Below, in pieces: positions 45,069-54,431 of a DNA stretch of 64,000 nucleotides. Both the position numbers and the translations under genes were made by a program. Each line of letters opens with the position of its first letter. The first letter of the stretch is position 1. Below the pieces are notes generated by a model that saw only the letters and a program-made list of their open reading frames with translations, was not told the DNA's origin and ran no database searches. The stretch lies in NCBI GenBank assembly GCA_965218555.1, contig OZ244625.1:1116001-1180000 (forward strand), written 5' to 3'. Source of the DNA: JAPPLB01 sp965218555. GTDB lineage: Bacteria > Acidobacteriota > Terriglobia > Bryobacterales > UBA6623.

Positions 45069-46238
45069 ATGCTCAAGGAAACAACCCGCGACTCTGCGAG
45101 TCGAACACAGCAACCGTTTGACTTCCGGCCGCGGACGCGCATCGTGTTCGGCAAGGGGGCTCTCGATCGTGTCGGCGAGCTGGCTGCGGAACTGGACGGC
45201 CGGCGCGTCCTGATCGTCTCTGATCCGGACATCGACGCAGTGGGCTATCCGGCACGGGCGGCTGCCTCATTGGAAGCCGCCGGCTTGACGTCGACGGTCT
45301 TCACCGCCGTCGACCAGAACCCCACGACGGAGCATGTGGATGCCTGTTTGGAGTCCGCGAAAGAGCACAACATCGATCTGATCGTCGGGCTGGGCGGTGG
45401 CAGCGCCATGGACTGCGCCAAGGGTGTCAACTTCCTGCTCACCAACGGCGGACGTATGCAGGACTACTGGGGAGTCGGCAAGGCAGCCAGACCGATGCTC
45501 TCGCTCATCGCGATTCCCACGACCGCCGGAACCGGCAGCGAGGCCCAATCGTTTGCTCTCATCGCGGATGCCGAGACCCATCAGAAGATGGCCTGCGGCG
45601 ATCCCAAAGCAGCGCCAGCGATCGCGATTCTCGACCCGAAGCTCACTCTTTCACAGCCCGCGTTGGTGACCGCCTTGACGGGCATTGACGCCGTCTCACA
45701 CGCGATTGAAACGTGGGTGACCAAGAAACGGAATCCTATTTCGAAGCTCTATTCACGAGAGGCGTGGCGTTTGCTGAGTACGAATCTGCCTTCTGTGTTG
45801 ACGGATCCGGACAATCTCGGTGCGCGGGCCGGGGTGCTGCTCGGGGCGAATCTGGCCGGGACGGCGATCGAGAACTCGATGCTCGGGATCGCGCACTCGT
45901 GCGCAAACCCTTTGACCGCTCATTTCGATGTAATTCACGGGGCGGCTGTGGGGATGATACTGCCGACGGTGATACGGTTCAACACGGTCGAGGTTGAGGA
46001 CGAATATGAGGAGTTGATCAGCGCCGGCGGTTCGGACCAGGCCCGGTCCGATCTGGCCGCGGCCGTCGAGTCTTTGCTTGATCAAGCCGCGATCCCACGC
46101 CGACTTGCCGCGTACGGCATCTCCGAGAAAGATCTGCCGGATTTGGCCGAGGAAGCGGCCAGGCAGTGGACGGCCCAATACAACCCCCGGCCGGTCACGG
46201 CTGAGGACTTGCTACAGGTGTACCGCGAAGTATTGTAG
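45069..46238 (+). CDS. Iron-containing alcohol dehydrogenase
   Basis: 389 residues. The Fe-ADH opening DFRPRTRIVFGKGALDRVGEL is followed by the NAD-binding GGGSAMDCAKGVNFLL and IAIPTTAGTGSEAQSFAL. Metal ligands are in TALTGIDAVSHAIE (Asp, His), GIAHSCANPLTAHFDVIHG (His, His). Likely reduces an aldehyde to the alcohol, or the reverse, with NAD(P). I use the ATG at 45069; a TTG at 45015, directly after the ligase stop, is in frame and no strong ribosome-binding site decides. Paired with the adenylate-forming enzyme, an acid or aldehyde pathway is suggested. Confidence 0.86.
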   Translation: MLKETTRDSASRTQQPFDFRPRTRIVFGKGALDRVGELAAELDGRRVLIVSDPDIDAVGYPARAAASLEAAGLTSTVFTAVDQNPTTEHVDACLESAKEHNIDLIVGLGGGSAMDCAKGVNFLLTNGGRMQDYWGVGKAARPMLSLIAIPTTAGTGSEAQSFALIADAETHQKMACGDPKAAPAIAILDPKLTLSQPALVTALTGIDAVSHAIETWVTKKRNPISKLYSREAWRLLSTNLPSVLTDPDNLGARAGVLLGANLAGTAIENSMLGIAHSCANPLTAHFDVIHGAAVGMILPTVIRFNTVEVEDEYEELISAGGSDQARSDLAAAVESLLDQAAIPRRLAAYGISEKDLPDLAEEAARQWTAQYNPRPVTAEDLLQVYREVL

Positions 46239-46336
46239 CGGCCGCATACGGGCGCACCGTACCCCTGATCTCCGCCAAAGAAGACGTGCTGACGTACGAG
46301 CTTTCGATTCGCGCTTGATGCGGCCGTTTGCCGAGG

Positions 46337-49036
46337 TCAGCGAACCGGGCTGTCGCCGGCGCCGGAGCGAAGCACCTCTGCCGGGCCTGCCGCGGAAAGA
46401 TGAATCGAATTGAACAACAGCTTGAAGGTATTGTGCGCCTGCGCCCGATGCTGCGGCCGGAAACCAATCAGCACGATGCGGCCCTTCTTGTAGATCACTT
46501 CCGCCACCGCGATGCGATTGTAGAGATGCTCGGCTCCCCGGATCCAACCGCTCTGCAAAGGGTTAAATCCCGGATAGCGGGCCACGACCTTCAATGTTGT
46601 GTAGCTGAACTCGGGGACCGGCTCGAACACCGCGTCGCCCTTGAACACGGCGGTTGCCTCGTCGGGCATCCCGTAGGCGACCGGGTTGCGGTTGTCGACG
46701 AAGATGCGAAGAAAAGACCCGGGGCATGAGAACTCGGAGGTCTTCACACCTTCAAGCGCGTTCTTGACCGGCAGCTCAAAGGTGCGGAGCGCGAAATCCG
46801 ATGAGTCGCCCATGGTGATCAACGTCCCTCCGTCCGCGACGAATTTTCGAATCGCTGCGCGTCCTTTCTCGCCGATGCCGCCACGATACTCTTTCGGCAC
46901 CGATTTGCTTTCGTGACCCGAGATGATGCTCTTATCGCCGCGGTCTCCGGGCAGAATCAATGCGTCCCACCTCTTCCGCAGCCCTCCGCCTCGAATGTCC
47001 ACGTCGTGGACCGTCTTCATGGGAAATTCGTATTCTTCGAGCAACCAGCGCGTCCAGCCTTCGTCCATTGAAGCCGTCCACGGCTGATACAGAGCGACGC
47101 GGGGCTCGCTGAGGGGTTGCGTTCGTATCGGAGGAACGCCCACGGCGAGACTGCCCGTGAGCCCGAGCGGCTCGACGACCGCGGCGGCTTCGTCCGTCTC
47201 CAGGCCGCGCACCCAAAGAGTTCCCGGCGGATAGTTGACGTCGCCAACCGTCCACTCCTCGGTCGTCCAACGCACGTCAGTCCCGTCACGGAGCAACCGG
47301 TTCAACACCTTGGCTGTATTGTTGGGTCCGGGACGAATCAAGAAACCAAACCGGATCTCCCCGTCACGATGGAGCTCGCCGACGGGCGTGGGAATTGCGT
47401 CAGGCTTCTCCAGGGGCGCCTCGAATGGCTTCTCGACGCGAGCCACTTCGACGCCCATCTGGATCGGCATCGTCCAAGTGGTCGAATCGTAGGGATTGGA
47501 TCTCATTGCGCCGTCCGGCATGTCCTGGGGATCGGGATAGTCGTGCGGCGTCATCAAATCGATGACGTAGTTGCGGTACGGCTGCGCCATCCGAATCACG
47601 TAGCTGCCCGTGGCGTACTCTTCGTCGTCGGCCTCGAAATCTTCGCGCGCCCGATGCACCTCGACGCCGTTGAAGTGCAGCGCTTCCAGCATCTCGTAGA
47701 GGGCGTCCGGGTCATGCTGCTCGGCCGGATAGACGAACGCAAACGGGCTACCCTCCTCACCCTGCTCAACGGCTTTGAGCCCCATGCCGATCTGGCTCTC
47801 GATCACCTGAACCCGGTTGTTCGCCGCTGTTTCGAGCAGGCTGTAAGAGATAATCAACTGCCGCTCGATGATGTCGTTCAGAGTCCATTTGCCGCCCAGC
47901 CACGGACGCGGGTAGTTCACGAGCGGCGCCACGAGTCGGGGCGCGGGCGCGGGCGCCTTGGGATCCTTCTCGCGCCTTTTCACCCAATCCTTGGAGGTGT
48001 ACGAGTTGTCGGCCTTTTGCCACAACTGCGCTTTCTCCTGATAGACCGGACTCGCTAGATTCGAGCTCGCCACTTCCGTCAGAAGCCCGACGATGTTGTG
48101 ATACCAGGGTGCCCGGATAAAACCTCCCTGCCACCAACTCGTGTAGCTGATGTTGTAGCCGTTGCCGGTGAAACCCGCCTCGTGCAAGCGGTTGAACATC
48201 GCGAGTCCAAAAATTCCGAGTTCCGTCCAGATGACCGGATTGACGTTGGGATTGATCGGGTTGGTAAACGGCGGAACAAAAACGCGCATCCCTGTTGGAC
48301 CCATCTGGTGCTGATCGAGAAACACTTGCGGCAGCCAGTCGTGGTAGAGCACTTTGTTGATGATTCGAGCCTCGACCTGCGTCATGAGAAAGGCGTCGCG
48401 GTTGTTGTCGTGCCCCACATAAGGGTGATAGAGCCAGGGCAGCGGCGACCAGACGTGGTCCGTGCCGCGAACACGGTTGTTCCAGTCGGTAACCATGATC
48501 TGTCCATCGGGGTTCAACGAGGGCATCAGCAGGAAAAGGACATGATCGAGAACGTTCTGCACCCAGGGGGAGTTCTCGGTCGCCAGCCGATGCAAGACTT
48601 TCAGGGCCATCTGCGACGAGGCGATCTCGGTGGAGTGGATGTTGCACGTCATCAACACGACGATGGGCGATTCCCAGGGGAGCTTCTCGATCTGCTCGTC
48701 GTTGAGCCGGCGCGGGTCGGCCAGAAGTTGTTGCCGGGCCTTGATCTCGTCGAGCCGGGCCAGGTTGCTCGGCGACGAGATCGTCGCCATTACGAGCTGG
48801 TTGTCGTTCGTGGATTCTCCGCGTTCTTCGAAGAGCACACGATCACTCCCTTCTGCAACCAGTTGGAAGTATTCGACGATCTTCTCCCACCGCAGAAGGT
48901 TGCCGTCTGACCCGATCGCGAAACCGGCGAAGTCATCCGGTGTCGGTAACGAGCGCTCCTGCGCCCAGGCGGTAACGGGACTCAGCAGACAAAGAACGAG
49001 AAGTAATCTCGCGAATAGCAAACTCAGATCGCGCAT
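46337..49036 (-). CDS. Exported M14-family metallocarboxypeptidase
   Basis: 899 residues with a signal peptide (LSLLFARLLLVLCLLSPVTAWA). The M14 zinc motif is NIHSTE (His134, Glu137), with the third ligand in FLDQHQMGP (His243). GHDNNRDAFLMTQVEARI and SLNPDGQIMVTDW are further family segments. The C-terminal 400 residues include a class I glutaminase-like fold (KRWDALILPGDRG, RGGIGEKGRAAIRKFVADGGTLITMGDSSDF), as in large Acidobacterial M14 proteins. Probably trims peptides or acts on peptidoglycan stems outside the cell. The ATG at 49036 gives a proper signal peptide; the open frame extends to 49474 without conserved residues. Confidence 0.88.
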   Translation of the reverse strand: MRDLSLLFARLLLVLCLLSPVTAWAQERSLPTPDDFAGFAIGSDGNLLRWEKIVEYFQLVAEGSDRVLFEERGESTNDNQLVMATISSPSNLARLDEIKARQQLLADPRRLNDEQIEKLPWESPIVVLMTCNIHSTEIASSQMALKVLHRLATENSPWVQNVLDHVLFLLMPSLNPDGQIMVTDWNNRVRGTDHVWSPLPWLYHPYVGHDNNRDAFLMTQVEARIINKVLYHDWLPQVFLDQHQMGPTGMRVFVPPFTNPINPNVNPVIWTELGIFGLAMFNRLHEAGFTGNGYNISYTSWWQGGFIRAPWYHNIVGLLTEVASSNLASPVYQEKAQLWQKADNSYTSKDWVKRREKDPKAPAPAPRLVAPLVNYPRPWLGGKWTLNDIIERQLIISYSLLETAANNRVQVIESQIGMGLKAVEQGEEGSPFAFVYPAEQHDPDALYEMLEALHFNGVEVHRAREDFEADDEEYATGSYVIRMAQPYRNYVIDLMTPHDYPDPQDMPDGAMRSNPYDSTTWTMPIQMGVEVARVEKPFEAPLEKPDAIPTPVGELHRDGEIRFGFLIRPGPNNTAKVLNRLLRDGTDVRWTTEEWTVGDVNYPPGTLWVRGLETDEAAAVVEPLGLTGSLAVGVPPIRTQPLSEPRVALYQPWTASMDEGWTRWLLEEYEFPMKTVHDVDIRGGGLRKRWDALILPGDRGDKSIISGHESKSVPKEYRGGIGEKGRAAIRKFVADGGTLITMGDSSDFALRTFELPVKNALEGVKTSEFSCPGSFLRIFVDNRNPVAYGMPDEATAVFKGDAVFEPVPEFSYTTLKVVARYPGFNPLQSGWIRGAEHLYNRIAVAEVIYKKGRIVLIGFRPQHRAQAHNTFKLLFNSIHLSAAGPAEVLRSGAGDSPVR

Positions 49037-49241
49037 ATGATGATCCAGGAAAACGGGCTGTTCAGATGACCTTCTAACGGCGTGACGCCCCGCCGAGCAA
49101 GCACTCGCCAGAGTTTTCGAAGAATGGCCGGCTACCGCTCGACCGGGAAAGGGGCAGCGCGTCGAAGGCGACTCGGACATGTCGATACTCCGCGGGTCGA
49201 TTCTAGCAAGGAATAAAACCTTGGTAAGGTAGAGGCCGGTC

Positions 49242-49850
49242 ATGGAACCCGTTTCTCGTCTGTTCTTCCGATGTGCTCTTGCGGCTGCGTTCGTGTGGGC
49301 GGCGTGCAGCGGCCCGGAGCAAGAGTTTCTCGGCAAGAGCTTGTCTGCCTGGGTCACCCTGCTTGAAAGCGAAGATCGTCTGGACCGGCTTTCGGCGATC
49401 CGGGCCATCGGTGAAGTCGCACGGCGGAATCCGGCGGACGCTGAATCCACGGCCGTGTTGAGACGAGCCCTCACTCACGAGGACAGCGCCGTGCGTCACT
49501 GGGCCGTGCGCTCCGTCGGATCGATGGGCGACGCCTCCTCCGAGTTCGAGGAAGACTTGAGAGCCCGACTTGCCGATGACGCGGCCGACGTCCGAATCTG
49601 GGCCGCGCAAGCGCTCTGCCGCCTGGGCAGACAGGAGGCTTTGCCGGTCATCGCAAAGGCTTTATCCGACACGAACGGCGGGACACGGCTCCACGCGGCG
49701 CACGCCCTGGAAGCGCTGGGAGAGGATGCCCGCCCGGTGGTCGAGGCGCTGCGCGGTGTTCTCGGCGACGACTTCGGGTACCCGGATCGGGTGGCGGGCC
49801 GCTTCTTGAAAAACCTGGGCGCTTTCCCGGAAAGCACAACTCCGGATTGA
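49242..49850 (+). CDS. HEAT-repeat lipoprotein
   Basis: 202 residues. Signal peptide with an AAC lipobox-like site (LAAAFVWAAC), then a run of HEAT repeats: RLDRLSAIRAIGEVARRNP, DSAVRHWAVRSVGSMGDAS, AADVRIWAAQALCRLGRQ, GGTRLHAAHALEALGED. PBS-lyase-type HEAT repeats serve as protein-binding scaffolds. It is divergent from the carboxypeptidase gene, and 205 bases separate their starts. The 200 bases after its stop contain only a doubtful short open frame. Confidence 0.82.
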   Translation: MEPVSRLFFRCALAAAFVWAACSGPEQEFLGKSLSAWVTLLESEDRLDRLSAIRAIGEVARRNPADAESTAVLRRALTHEDSAVRHWAVRSVGSMGDASSEFEEDLRARLADDAADVRIWAAQALCRLGRQEALPVIAKALSDTNGGTRLHAAHALEALGEDARPVVEALRGVLGDDFGYPDRVAGRFLKNLGAFPESTTPD

Positions 49851-50049
49851 AGCGGCGAAGTCAGCAGTCCGTGGGCTCGGCGCTGAGGCCTTGTGGATCG
49901 AACCGAACCAGAGGCCGAATGCCGGGAACTCATTCGGCTGATGTTGAAGCCCGCAGCCGCGCCGGGCTGGGAGCGGCTGTCGGGTGTACGTCTCAGCGAT
50001 GCCGGTTTGGGCAAGCAGCTTCCCGGAGAAGAAACTCACTGGCCGACGA

Positions 50050-51036
50050 TCATTTTCGCTGTGGGCCGGTAACGTCCCACCAGCGCCCGCCGTTCGTCGT
50101 TTTCAGGACGCCGCCCTCGCCACCGTAGTAGAGAGTGGCGGGCCTCGTTCGGTCATCGAAAACGAGAGTCCTGGGGCGGTTCGACCACTGTAGCCCCGCG
50201 ACTGCGAAGGTGTTGGCGCTGTCGGTGCTTCGGAAGACGCCCTTCTTCGTGCCGGCGTAAACATGAGTGGGGTTGTGAGGATCAACCGCAAGCGCGAGGA
50301 TGTGCTGGATAAGTGGCCGTTCGCCCAGGGTCCACGTCCAGCCGCCATCGGTCGAACGGTAGACGCCTCCGGGATCGGTGGCCGCATAGATGATTCGTGA
50401 ATCGGTCGGGTCGATCACGAGCGCGCGTACGTCGATGTCATAGAGCCCTTCCGGGTTCGCTTTCCAGTGCTCGCCTCCATCCGTCGTTCTGTAAACGCCG
50501 TGCCAAGTGGCCGCGTAAAGCGTACTTGGGCTGCGAGGATCGATGATGAGCGCACGAAGAGTCTTGTCGATCAACCCGCGATTCATCTCACGCCATGAGG
50601 TCCCGCCATTGGTGGTCTTGAAGACACCTCCGCCGTCGGTGCCCGCGTAGAGCGTTTGACCGTCTGAAGGATCGATCGCCAGACCACGAATCTTGCCATT
50701 CGTGAGCCCGTTGTTTACGGGGTGCCATGATCCGGCGGCGTTCGTGCTCTTGTAGACTCCCATCTCATAGGTGCCGGTGTAAATCACGTCCGAGCTGGAG
50801 GGGTCGAGCACGATGGTTCTCGGCCCCAAATGGCCAAGGCCGGTGGACGGCCAGTTGTCTTGGCCTCCGCGGGTCGTCTTGCAGAGACCTTTGGCGGCGC
50901 CGGCGTAGATGATCTGAGGATTCGTCGGATGCAGCGCGATGGCCTGCGTCTCGCCGCCGCCGGGCGAACCCATCTGCGGGTAGGCCGGCCCGCAAAGCGA
51001 CAGCAGACAGAGTCCCGGAATGAAGGCTTTGCTCAT
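50050..51036 (-). CDS. BNR-repeat (YCF48/sortilin-like) exported propeller
   Basis: 328 residues: signal peptide (AFIPGLCLLSLCGPAYP) followed by at least six BNR/Asp-box repeats of the form GVYKSTNAAGSW, GVFKTTNGGTSW, GVYRTTDGGEHW, GVYRSTDGGWTW, GVFRSTDSANTF and GVLKTTNGGRWW, each paired with an IIYAG/TLYAG strand. Such propellers bind peptides or sugars; a glycosidase role is unlikely without catalytic residues. Its start overlaps the upstream stop as TGATG, so it is made together with the large exported protein before it. Confidence 0.86.
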   Translation of the reverse strand: MSKAFIPGLCLLSLCGPAYPQMGSPGGGETQAIALHPTNPQIIYAGAAKGLCKTTRGGQDNWPSTGLGHLGPRTIVLDPSSSDVIYTGTYEMGVYKSTNAAGSWHPVNNGLTNGKIRGLAIDPSDGQTLYAGTDGGGVFKTTNGGTSWREMNRGLIDKTLRALIIDPRSPSTLYAATWHGVYRTTDGGEHWKANPEGLYDIDVRALVIDPTDSRIIYAATDPGGVYRSTDGGWTWTLGERPLIQHILALAVDPHNPTHVYAGTKKGVFRSTDSANTFAVAGLQWSNRPRTLVFDDRTRPATLYYGGEGGVLKTTNGGRWWDVTGPQRK

Positions 51037-52967
51037 CAGTACTTCTCCTCGCCTCGGCGCCAGGGGAATTCGTAGGAAGGCGTATAGGCGTGGCGGCGCA
51101 CGCGGATGCGCAGATGTGAACCGGCTCCCGGGGCCATGTCGACTTCGACGTAGGAACGTCCTACCGAGAGCGTTTCGTCTTCGGTTGCCACGTCAAACCG
51201 CGGCCGCTGATGAGCGGCTTGCCGATCTCGGGCGCGGCGGTAGGTGATCTCTTCGATCCGGTCTTCCCCGTACGCACCCGCCTGAACGATCACTTGGCGC
51301 CGTTCGAAGAGATTCGTGTTCACCAGGTCCAGCTCCACGACGTCCTCTCCGATGGCGGTGACCAAGGCGGACACACCTTGCGGCAAGCCCGGCTCGCGGC
51401 GTTCCGCGTCAAAGTACCGCAGCCGCGCATGGAGCATTTCTCCACGCTTGTGAACCGGGATGCCGCCGATGGTCAACCGCACGAGATTGTCGGTCGGCAT
51501 GGGGTCCAGCGCCAACCACTTGGCGTCAAACCAGGTTTCCGGATCCCCGTGCTCGTTCAGGATGCGGCTGAGTTTAGTATGGATGTATCGCAAGTCGCTC
51601 CGGAAAGCACTCTCGGGGAAATCCGGAGCCCGGCCCTTCAAATAGTAAGCCCAGCGAAGGTCGACGTCTCGCAGCTCCCCCTTCGCTATCTTCGCTTCGG
51701 CCAAACGCTCGACCTGCTCCCAGTCTTCCTGTGCCTGCGTCATCTGCCAGAGAAGTACGTAGGGGGCCGCCGTTTCAGGAACGAAGTGGTGCCAGCCATG
51801 GTCGTTGTCGTAGCGAATCGGAACCTTCGGGACGCCGGCGACGACCTTGCCGCGATCCCTCATTACGGCCATCTGGCCGCGAGGCAACTCGAACCAGTGC
51901 TTCTGGCCGCTGAGCAGGAACGCCACCTTGGCGGCCGTCAGTGAAGCCAACACGATGTCCGTGCCGCCGCGCACCCACTTCCAGCCGTAGTAACCACCCC
52001 ACCAGTTCCCGTCGTTATATTCCCCGATCTTGCCATTGAGACCGACGTTGTCCGGCATGATGCCGTGGTTCTCTTTGGTCAGCTCGATCCACTTGCCGAG
52101 GTAGTCAGTTATCCAGCGGCGGTATTTCTCGGCGCCGGTATAGAGAAAAGCATTCGCGACAAGCGGTGCAGCCGTAAGGTTGATCGGCACATCACCCTTG
52201 GCCATGCGGTCGCTCATGACCTTGACGATGGCGGCGAACTGGTCGTTCTCAGGATGATCGTTGATCCAACCCGTAGAGGATGCAACACCCGGAATGTCGT
52301 CGAATGGCAGGTGGTAGTAGACCAGGTTGGCGTTGGTCGGAATCCAATCGCGCTTGCGCCACTCCATCTTCGGGCCCCGGCTGCCGTTCATCGAAGCCCG
52401 CATCAGTTTCAACGCGGGGTCGTAATTCGGAGCTTCCGGATCTTCGCCGATGTACATCGCCGCGAACCTCTCTGCACGCTCGCGAAACCTGGCATCCCGC
52501 GGATCGGCCATGCCCATCGGGTAGAGCGACACGTAACCTTCGCCGTGATGCATCCAATCCCAATTGCTGTCGAACTCGCGATAGATCTGACCGTAGCGGC
52601 TGAACTGGCGGGTGATGCCTTCCCAGACGCGGCGATGCAGGGTATCGAGCTCATGCGAGCCGCCCAGAATGTAGTGCAGCGAATAGCCGCGGAAGGCCTC
52701 GTAGGCATCGTCGGAGGAATTCATGCCGCCTTCGTAGCGTTCCTTCCACCGCAACGTTCCGTCGGGGAGGGTGTAGGTATTCACGAACGCCTTGCCGGAG
52801 CTGTTCATCGTCTCGATCAACTGGCGCTCCAGCAGTGCCCAGTCCGGCGCAGCTTGGGAAACATCGACGTGAATCGAGACCGGCTTGTCGCCGCCGGAGG
52901 CTGTGGGGGCAAGCCAGAGAAGGGTGGCGGCGATCCCAAGACAGCACAAATACCGGATGTTGGTCAT
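51036..52967 (-). CDS. Large exported helical protein, possible alpha/alpha-barrel enzyme
   Basis: 643 residues with a signal peptide (YLCCLGIAATLLWLAPTASG). The mature protein is Trp/Tyr-rich, with segments such as YEAFRGYSLHYILGGSHEL, WDWMHHGEGYVSLYPMGMAD and NWWGGYYGWKWVRGGTDIV, suggesting an alpha/alpha-toroid like the six-hairpin glycosidases or lyases. The last 120 residues are beta-rich. I do not recognise a characterised family. Start at ATG 52967, because the frame upstream overlaps the kinase gene end. Co-translated with the BNR protein. Confidence 0.77.
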   Translation of the reverse strand: MTNIRYLCCLGIAATLLWLAPTASGGDKPVSIHVDVSQAAPDWALLERQLIETMNSSGKAFVNTYTLPDGTLRWKERYEGGMNSSDDAYEAFRGYSLHYILGGSHELDTLHRRVWEGITRQFSRYGQIYREFDSNWDWMHHGEGYVSLYPMGMADPRDARFRERAERFAAMYIGEDPEAPNYDPALKLMRASMNGSRGPKMEWRKRDWIPTNANLVYYHLPFDDIPGVASSTGWINDHPENDQFAAIVKVMSDRMAKGDVPINLTAAPLVANAFLYTGAEKYRRWITDYLGKWIELTKENHGIMPDNVGLNGKIGEYNDGNWWGGYYGWKWVRGGTDIVLASLTAAKVAFLLSGQKHWFELPRGQMAVMRDRGKVVAGVPKVPIRYDNDHGWHHFVPETAAPYVLLWQMTQAQEDWEQVERLAEAKIAKGELRDVDLRWAYYLKGRAPDFPESAFRSDLRYIHTKLSRILNEHGDPETWFDAKWLALDPMPTDNLVRLTIGGIPVHKRGEMLHARLRYFDAERREPGLPQGVSALVTAIGEDVVELDLVNTNLFERRQVIVQAGAYGEDRIEEITYRRARDRQAAHQRPRFDVATEDETLSVGRSYVEVDMAPGAGSHLRIRVRRHAYTPSYEFPWRRGEEKY

Positions 52968-53044
52968 TGTCGTTTCGTATGGGTCCCCTATCCGGAAGGC
53001 CCGCCGCCCACGCCCGGTTTTTGATCGAGTCACGTCGCGGGCGG

Positions 53045-54412
53045 TTACGCTTCGGCCCACTCTTGATCATGACCCGAGCGGAGCGGCAACTCAAGTCGGG
53101 CGATGCACCCTGGCCGATCTTCGCGGTTCTGGAGCGTCAGCCCACCGCCGTGGTTCTCGGCGATCTTACGGGAAAGCACGAGTCCGATGCCCGTTCCATG
53201 AGGCTTGGTCGTAAAGAACGGCACAAAGAGATTCGCATCGCTCGATAGTCCCGGCCCTTCATCCAGCACGTGAACGCAGGCCGCCTTTCCGTTTCGGCTC
53301 CACTCGATCTGAATGCGCCCGCCCGTCTGTTCCGCGGCCTCGGCGGCGTTCTGAACGAGGTTGATGAGCAACTGCTCGAGCTGCGCCGCGTCGGCGTCGA
53401 CAATCAGGTCGGGGCCCCCTTCGATCTGAAGCTCGGATGCCCGCTCAATCTTGGCGACCCTCTCAACACAATCACGAAGGTTTACTGGTTCAAGGCTCGG
53501 TGGTGGAAGCTTGGCAAGCCGGGCGTAGGCGCTGGTGAAGCGGCCGAGGGCCTCGGCGCGAGACCCGATGGCGCCAAGTCCCTGCTCCATGTCGTGTTGC
53601 CAATCCGGATCGGATGTCGGCCGCCGCAGGAGAGCCCGCAAACTACCGGTTATCGACTTGATCGGCGCCAGCGAATTGTTCAGCTCGTGACTCAGAACGC
53701 GGACCAACCGCTGCCAGGCCTGTAGTTCTTCTTCGTGCAGTTCGAGCGTCAGGTCCGACAGCACAAGCAATCGATGCGGCACGCCTTGCTCACGGAACCC
53801 GGTGCAAGCGATTCCCCAGCGCCCGGACCCGCCGGCGAACGACTTCTGTAGAGTCCGCGGCGCGTTCTTGGCGAGGCACTCCATCAGATCAAGTTCGCCG
53901 GCGGTGCGCCCCAGCAGGCGCTCCTGGGGCGCTCCCAGGAGTTTCGTCCCCGCTTGGTTGACGAGGCGCAAGTGGTTCTCTTCGTCGAAAGCGAAGACCG
54001 CCACGTTGATCTCCTGCATCACTTTCTGGAGCAGGTTCGTTGCTTCGAGCGCGCTGAGGCGCTGCTCCCGTAGCATCTGCCCCATCAGGTTCACTTCACT
54101 CATCACTTCGCCCAGCACGTCTTCCTTCGCAACCCGGGCCCGCAGCGAATAGTCACCCTCGCGCAAGGCCGCCAGCAGATTCGAAAGCGTTCGCAACGGA
54201 AACACTACTTGCTGCCGCACAGCGAGAGAAAACCCGAGCCAGGCCGCCGCGACGAGAATCAGCAGTGTCCAGCGGGTCTTGTCGCTGTACTCGCTGGCGA
54301 ACAGCAGCGCGGTCGAAAGGGCCACGGCCGGCAACCCTGCCAGGAGCGCATAGACGAGCACACGCCGCTCATGTCGCGGCGGCGTCTTCGGATCGTTGCG
54401 ATGGAACAGCAC
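53045..54412 (-). CDS. NtrY-like membrane sensor histidine kinase
   Basis: 455 residues. Two membrane helices (VLVYALLAGLPAVALSTALLFA; WTLLILVAAAWLGFSLAV), a HAMP domain (VVFPLRTLSNLLAALREGDYSLRARV), a PAS domain (QEINVAVFAFDEENHLRLVNQAGTKLLG), HisKA with LSHELNNSLAPIKS, where the His is phosphorylated, and HATPase_c motifs NLVQNAAEA (N box), DEGPGL (G1) and GTGIGLVLSRKI (G2). The HELNN pattern is typical of NtrB/NtrY-like kinases. Start is GTG at 54412, 19 bases after the regulator's stop. No large periplasmic sensor domain is present. Confidence 0.92.
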   Translation of the reverse strand: MLFHRNDPKTPPRHERRVLVYALLAGLPAVALSTALLFASEYSDKTRWTLLILVAAAWLGFSLAVRQQVVFPLRTLSNLLAALREGDYSLRARVAKEDVLGEVMSEVNLMGQMLREQRLSALEATNLLQKVMQEINVAVFAFDEENHLRLVNQAGTKLLGAPQERLLGRTAGELDLMECLAKNAPRTLQKSFAGGSGRWGIACTGFREQGVPHRLLVLSDLTLELHEEELQAWQRLVRVLSHELNNSLAPIKSITGSLRALLRRPTSDPDWQHDMEQGLGAIGSRAEALGRFTSAYARLAKLPPPSLEPVNLRDCVERVAKIERASELQIEGGPDLIVDADAAQLEQLLINLVQNAAEAAEQTGGRIQIEWSRNGKAACVHVLDEGPGLSSDANLFVPFFTTKPHGTGIGLVLSRKIAENHGGGLTLQNREDRPGCIARLELPLRSGHDQEWAEA

Positions 54413-54431
54413 GAGACTCGCTTCCTTGCTC

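Noticed and set aside
49893..50072. A 59-codon plus-strand frame starting GTG (RTEPEAECRELIRLML and on)
   Set aside because: It looks slightly coding-like but runs into the end of the oppositely oriented BNR gene, has no ribosome-binding site and no known family.
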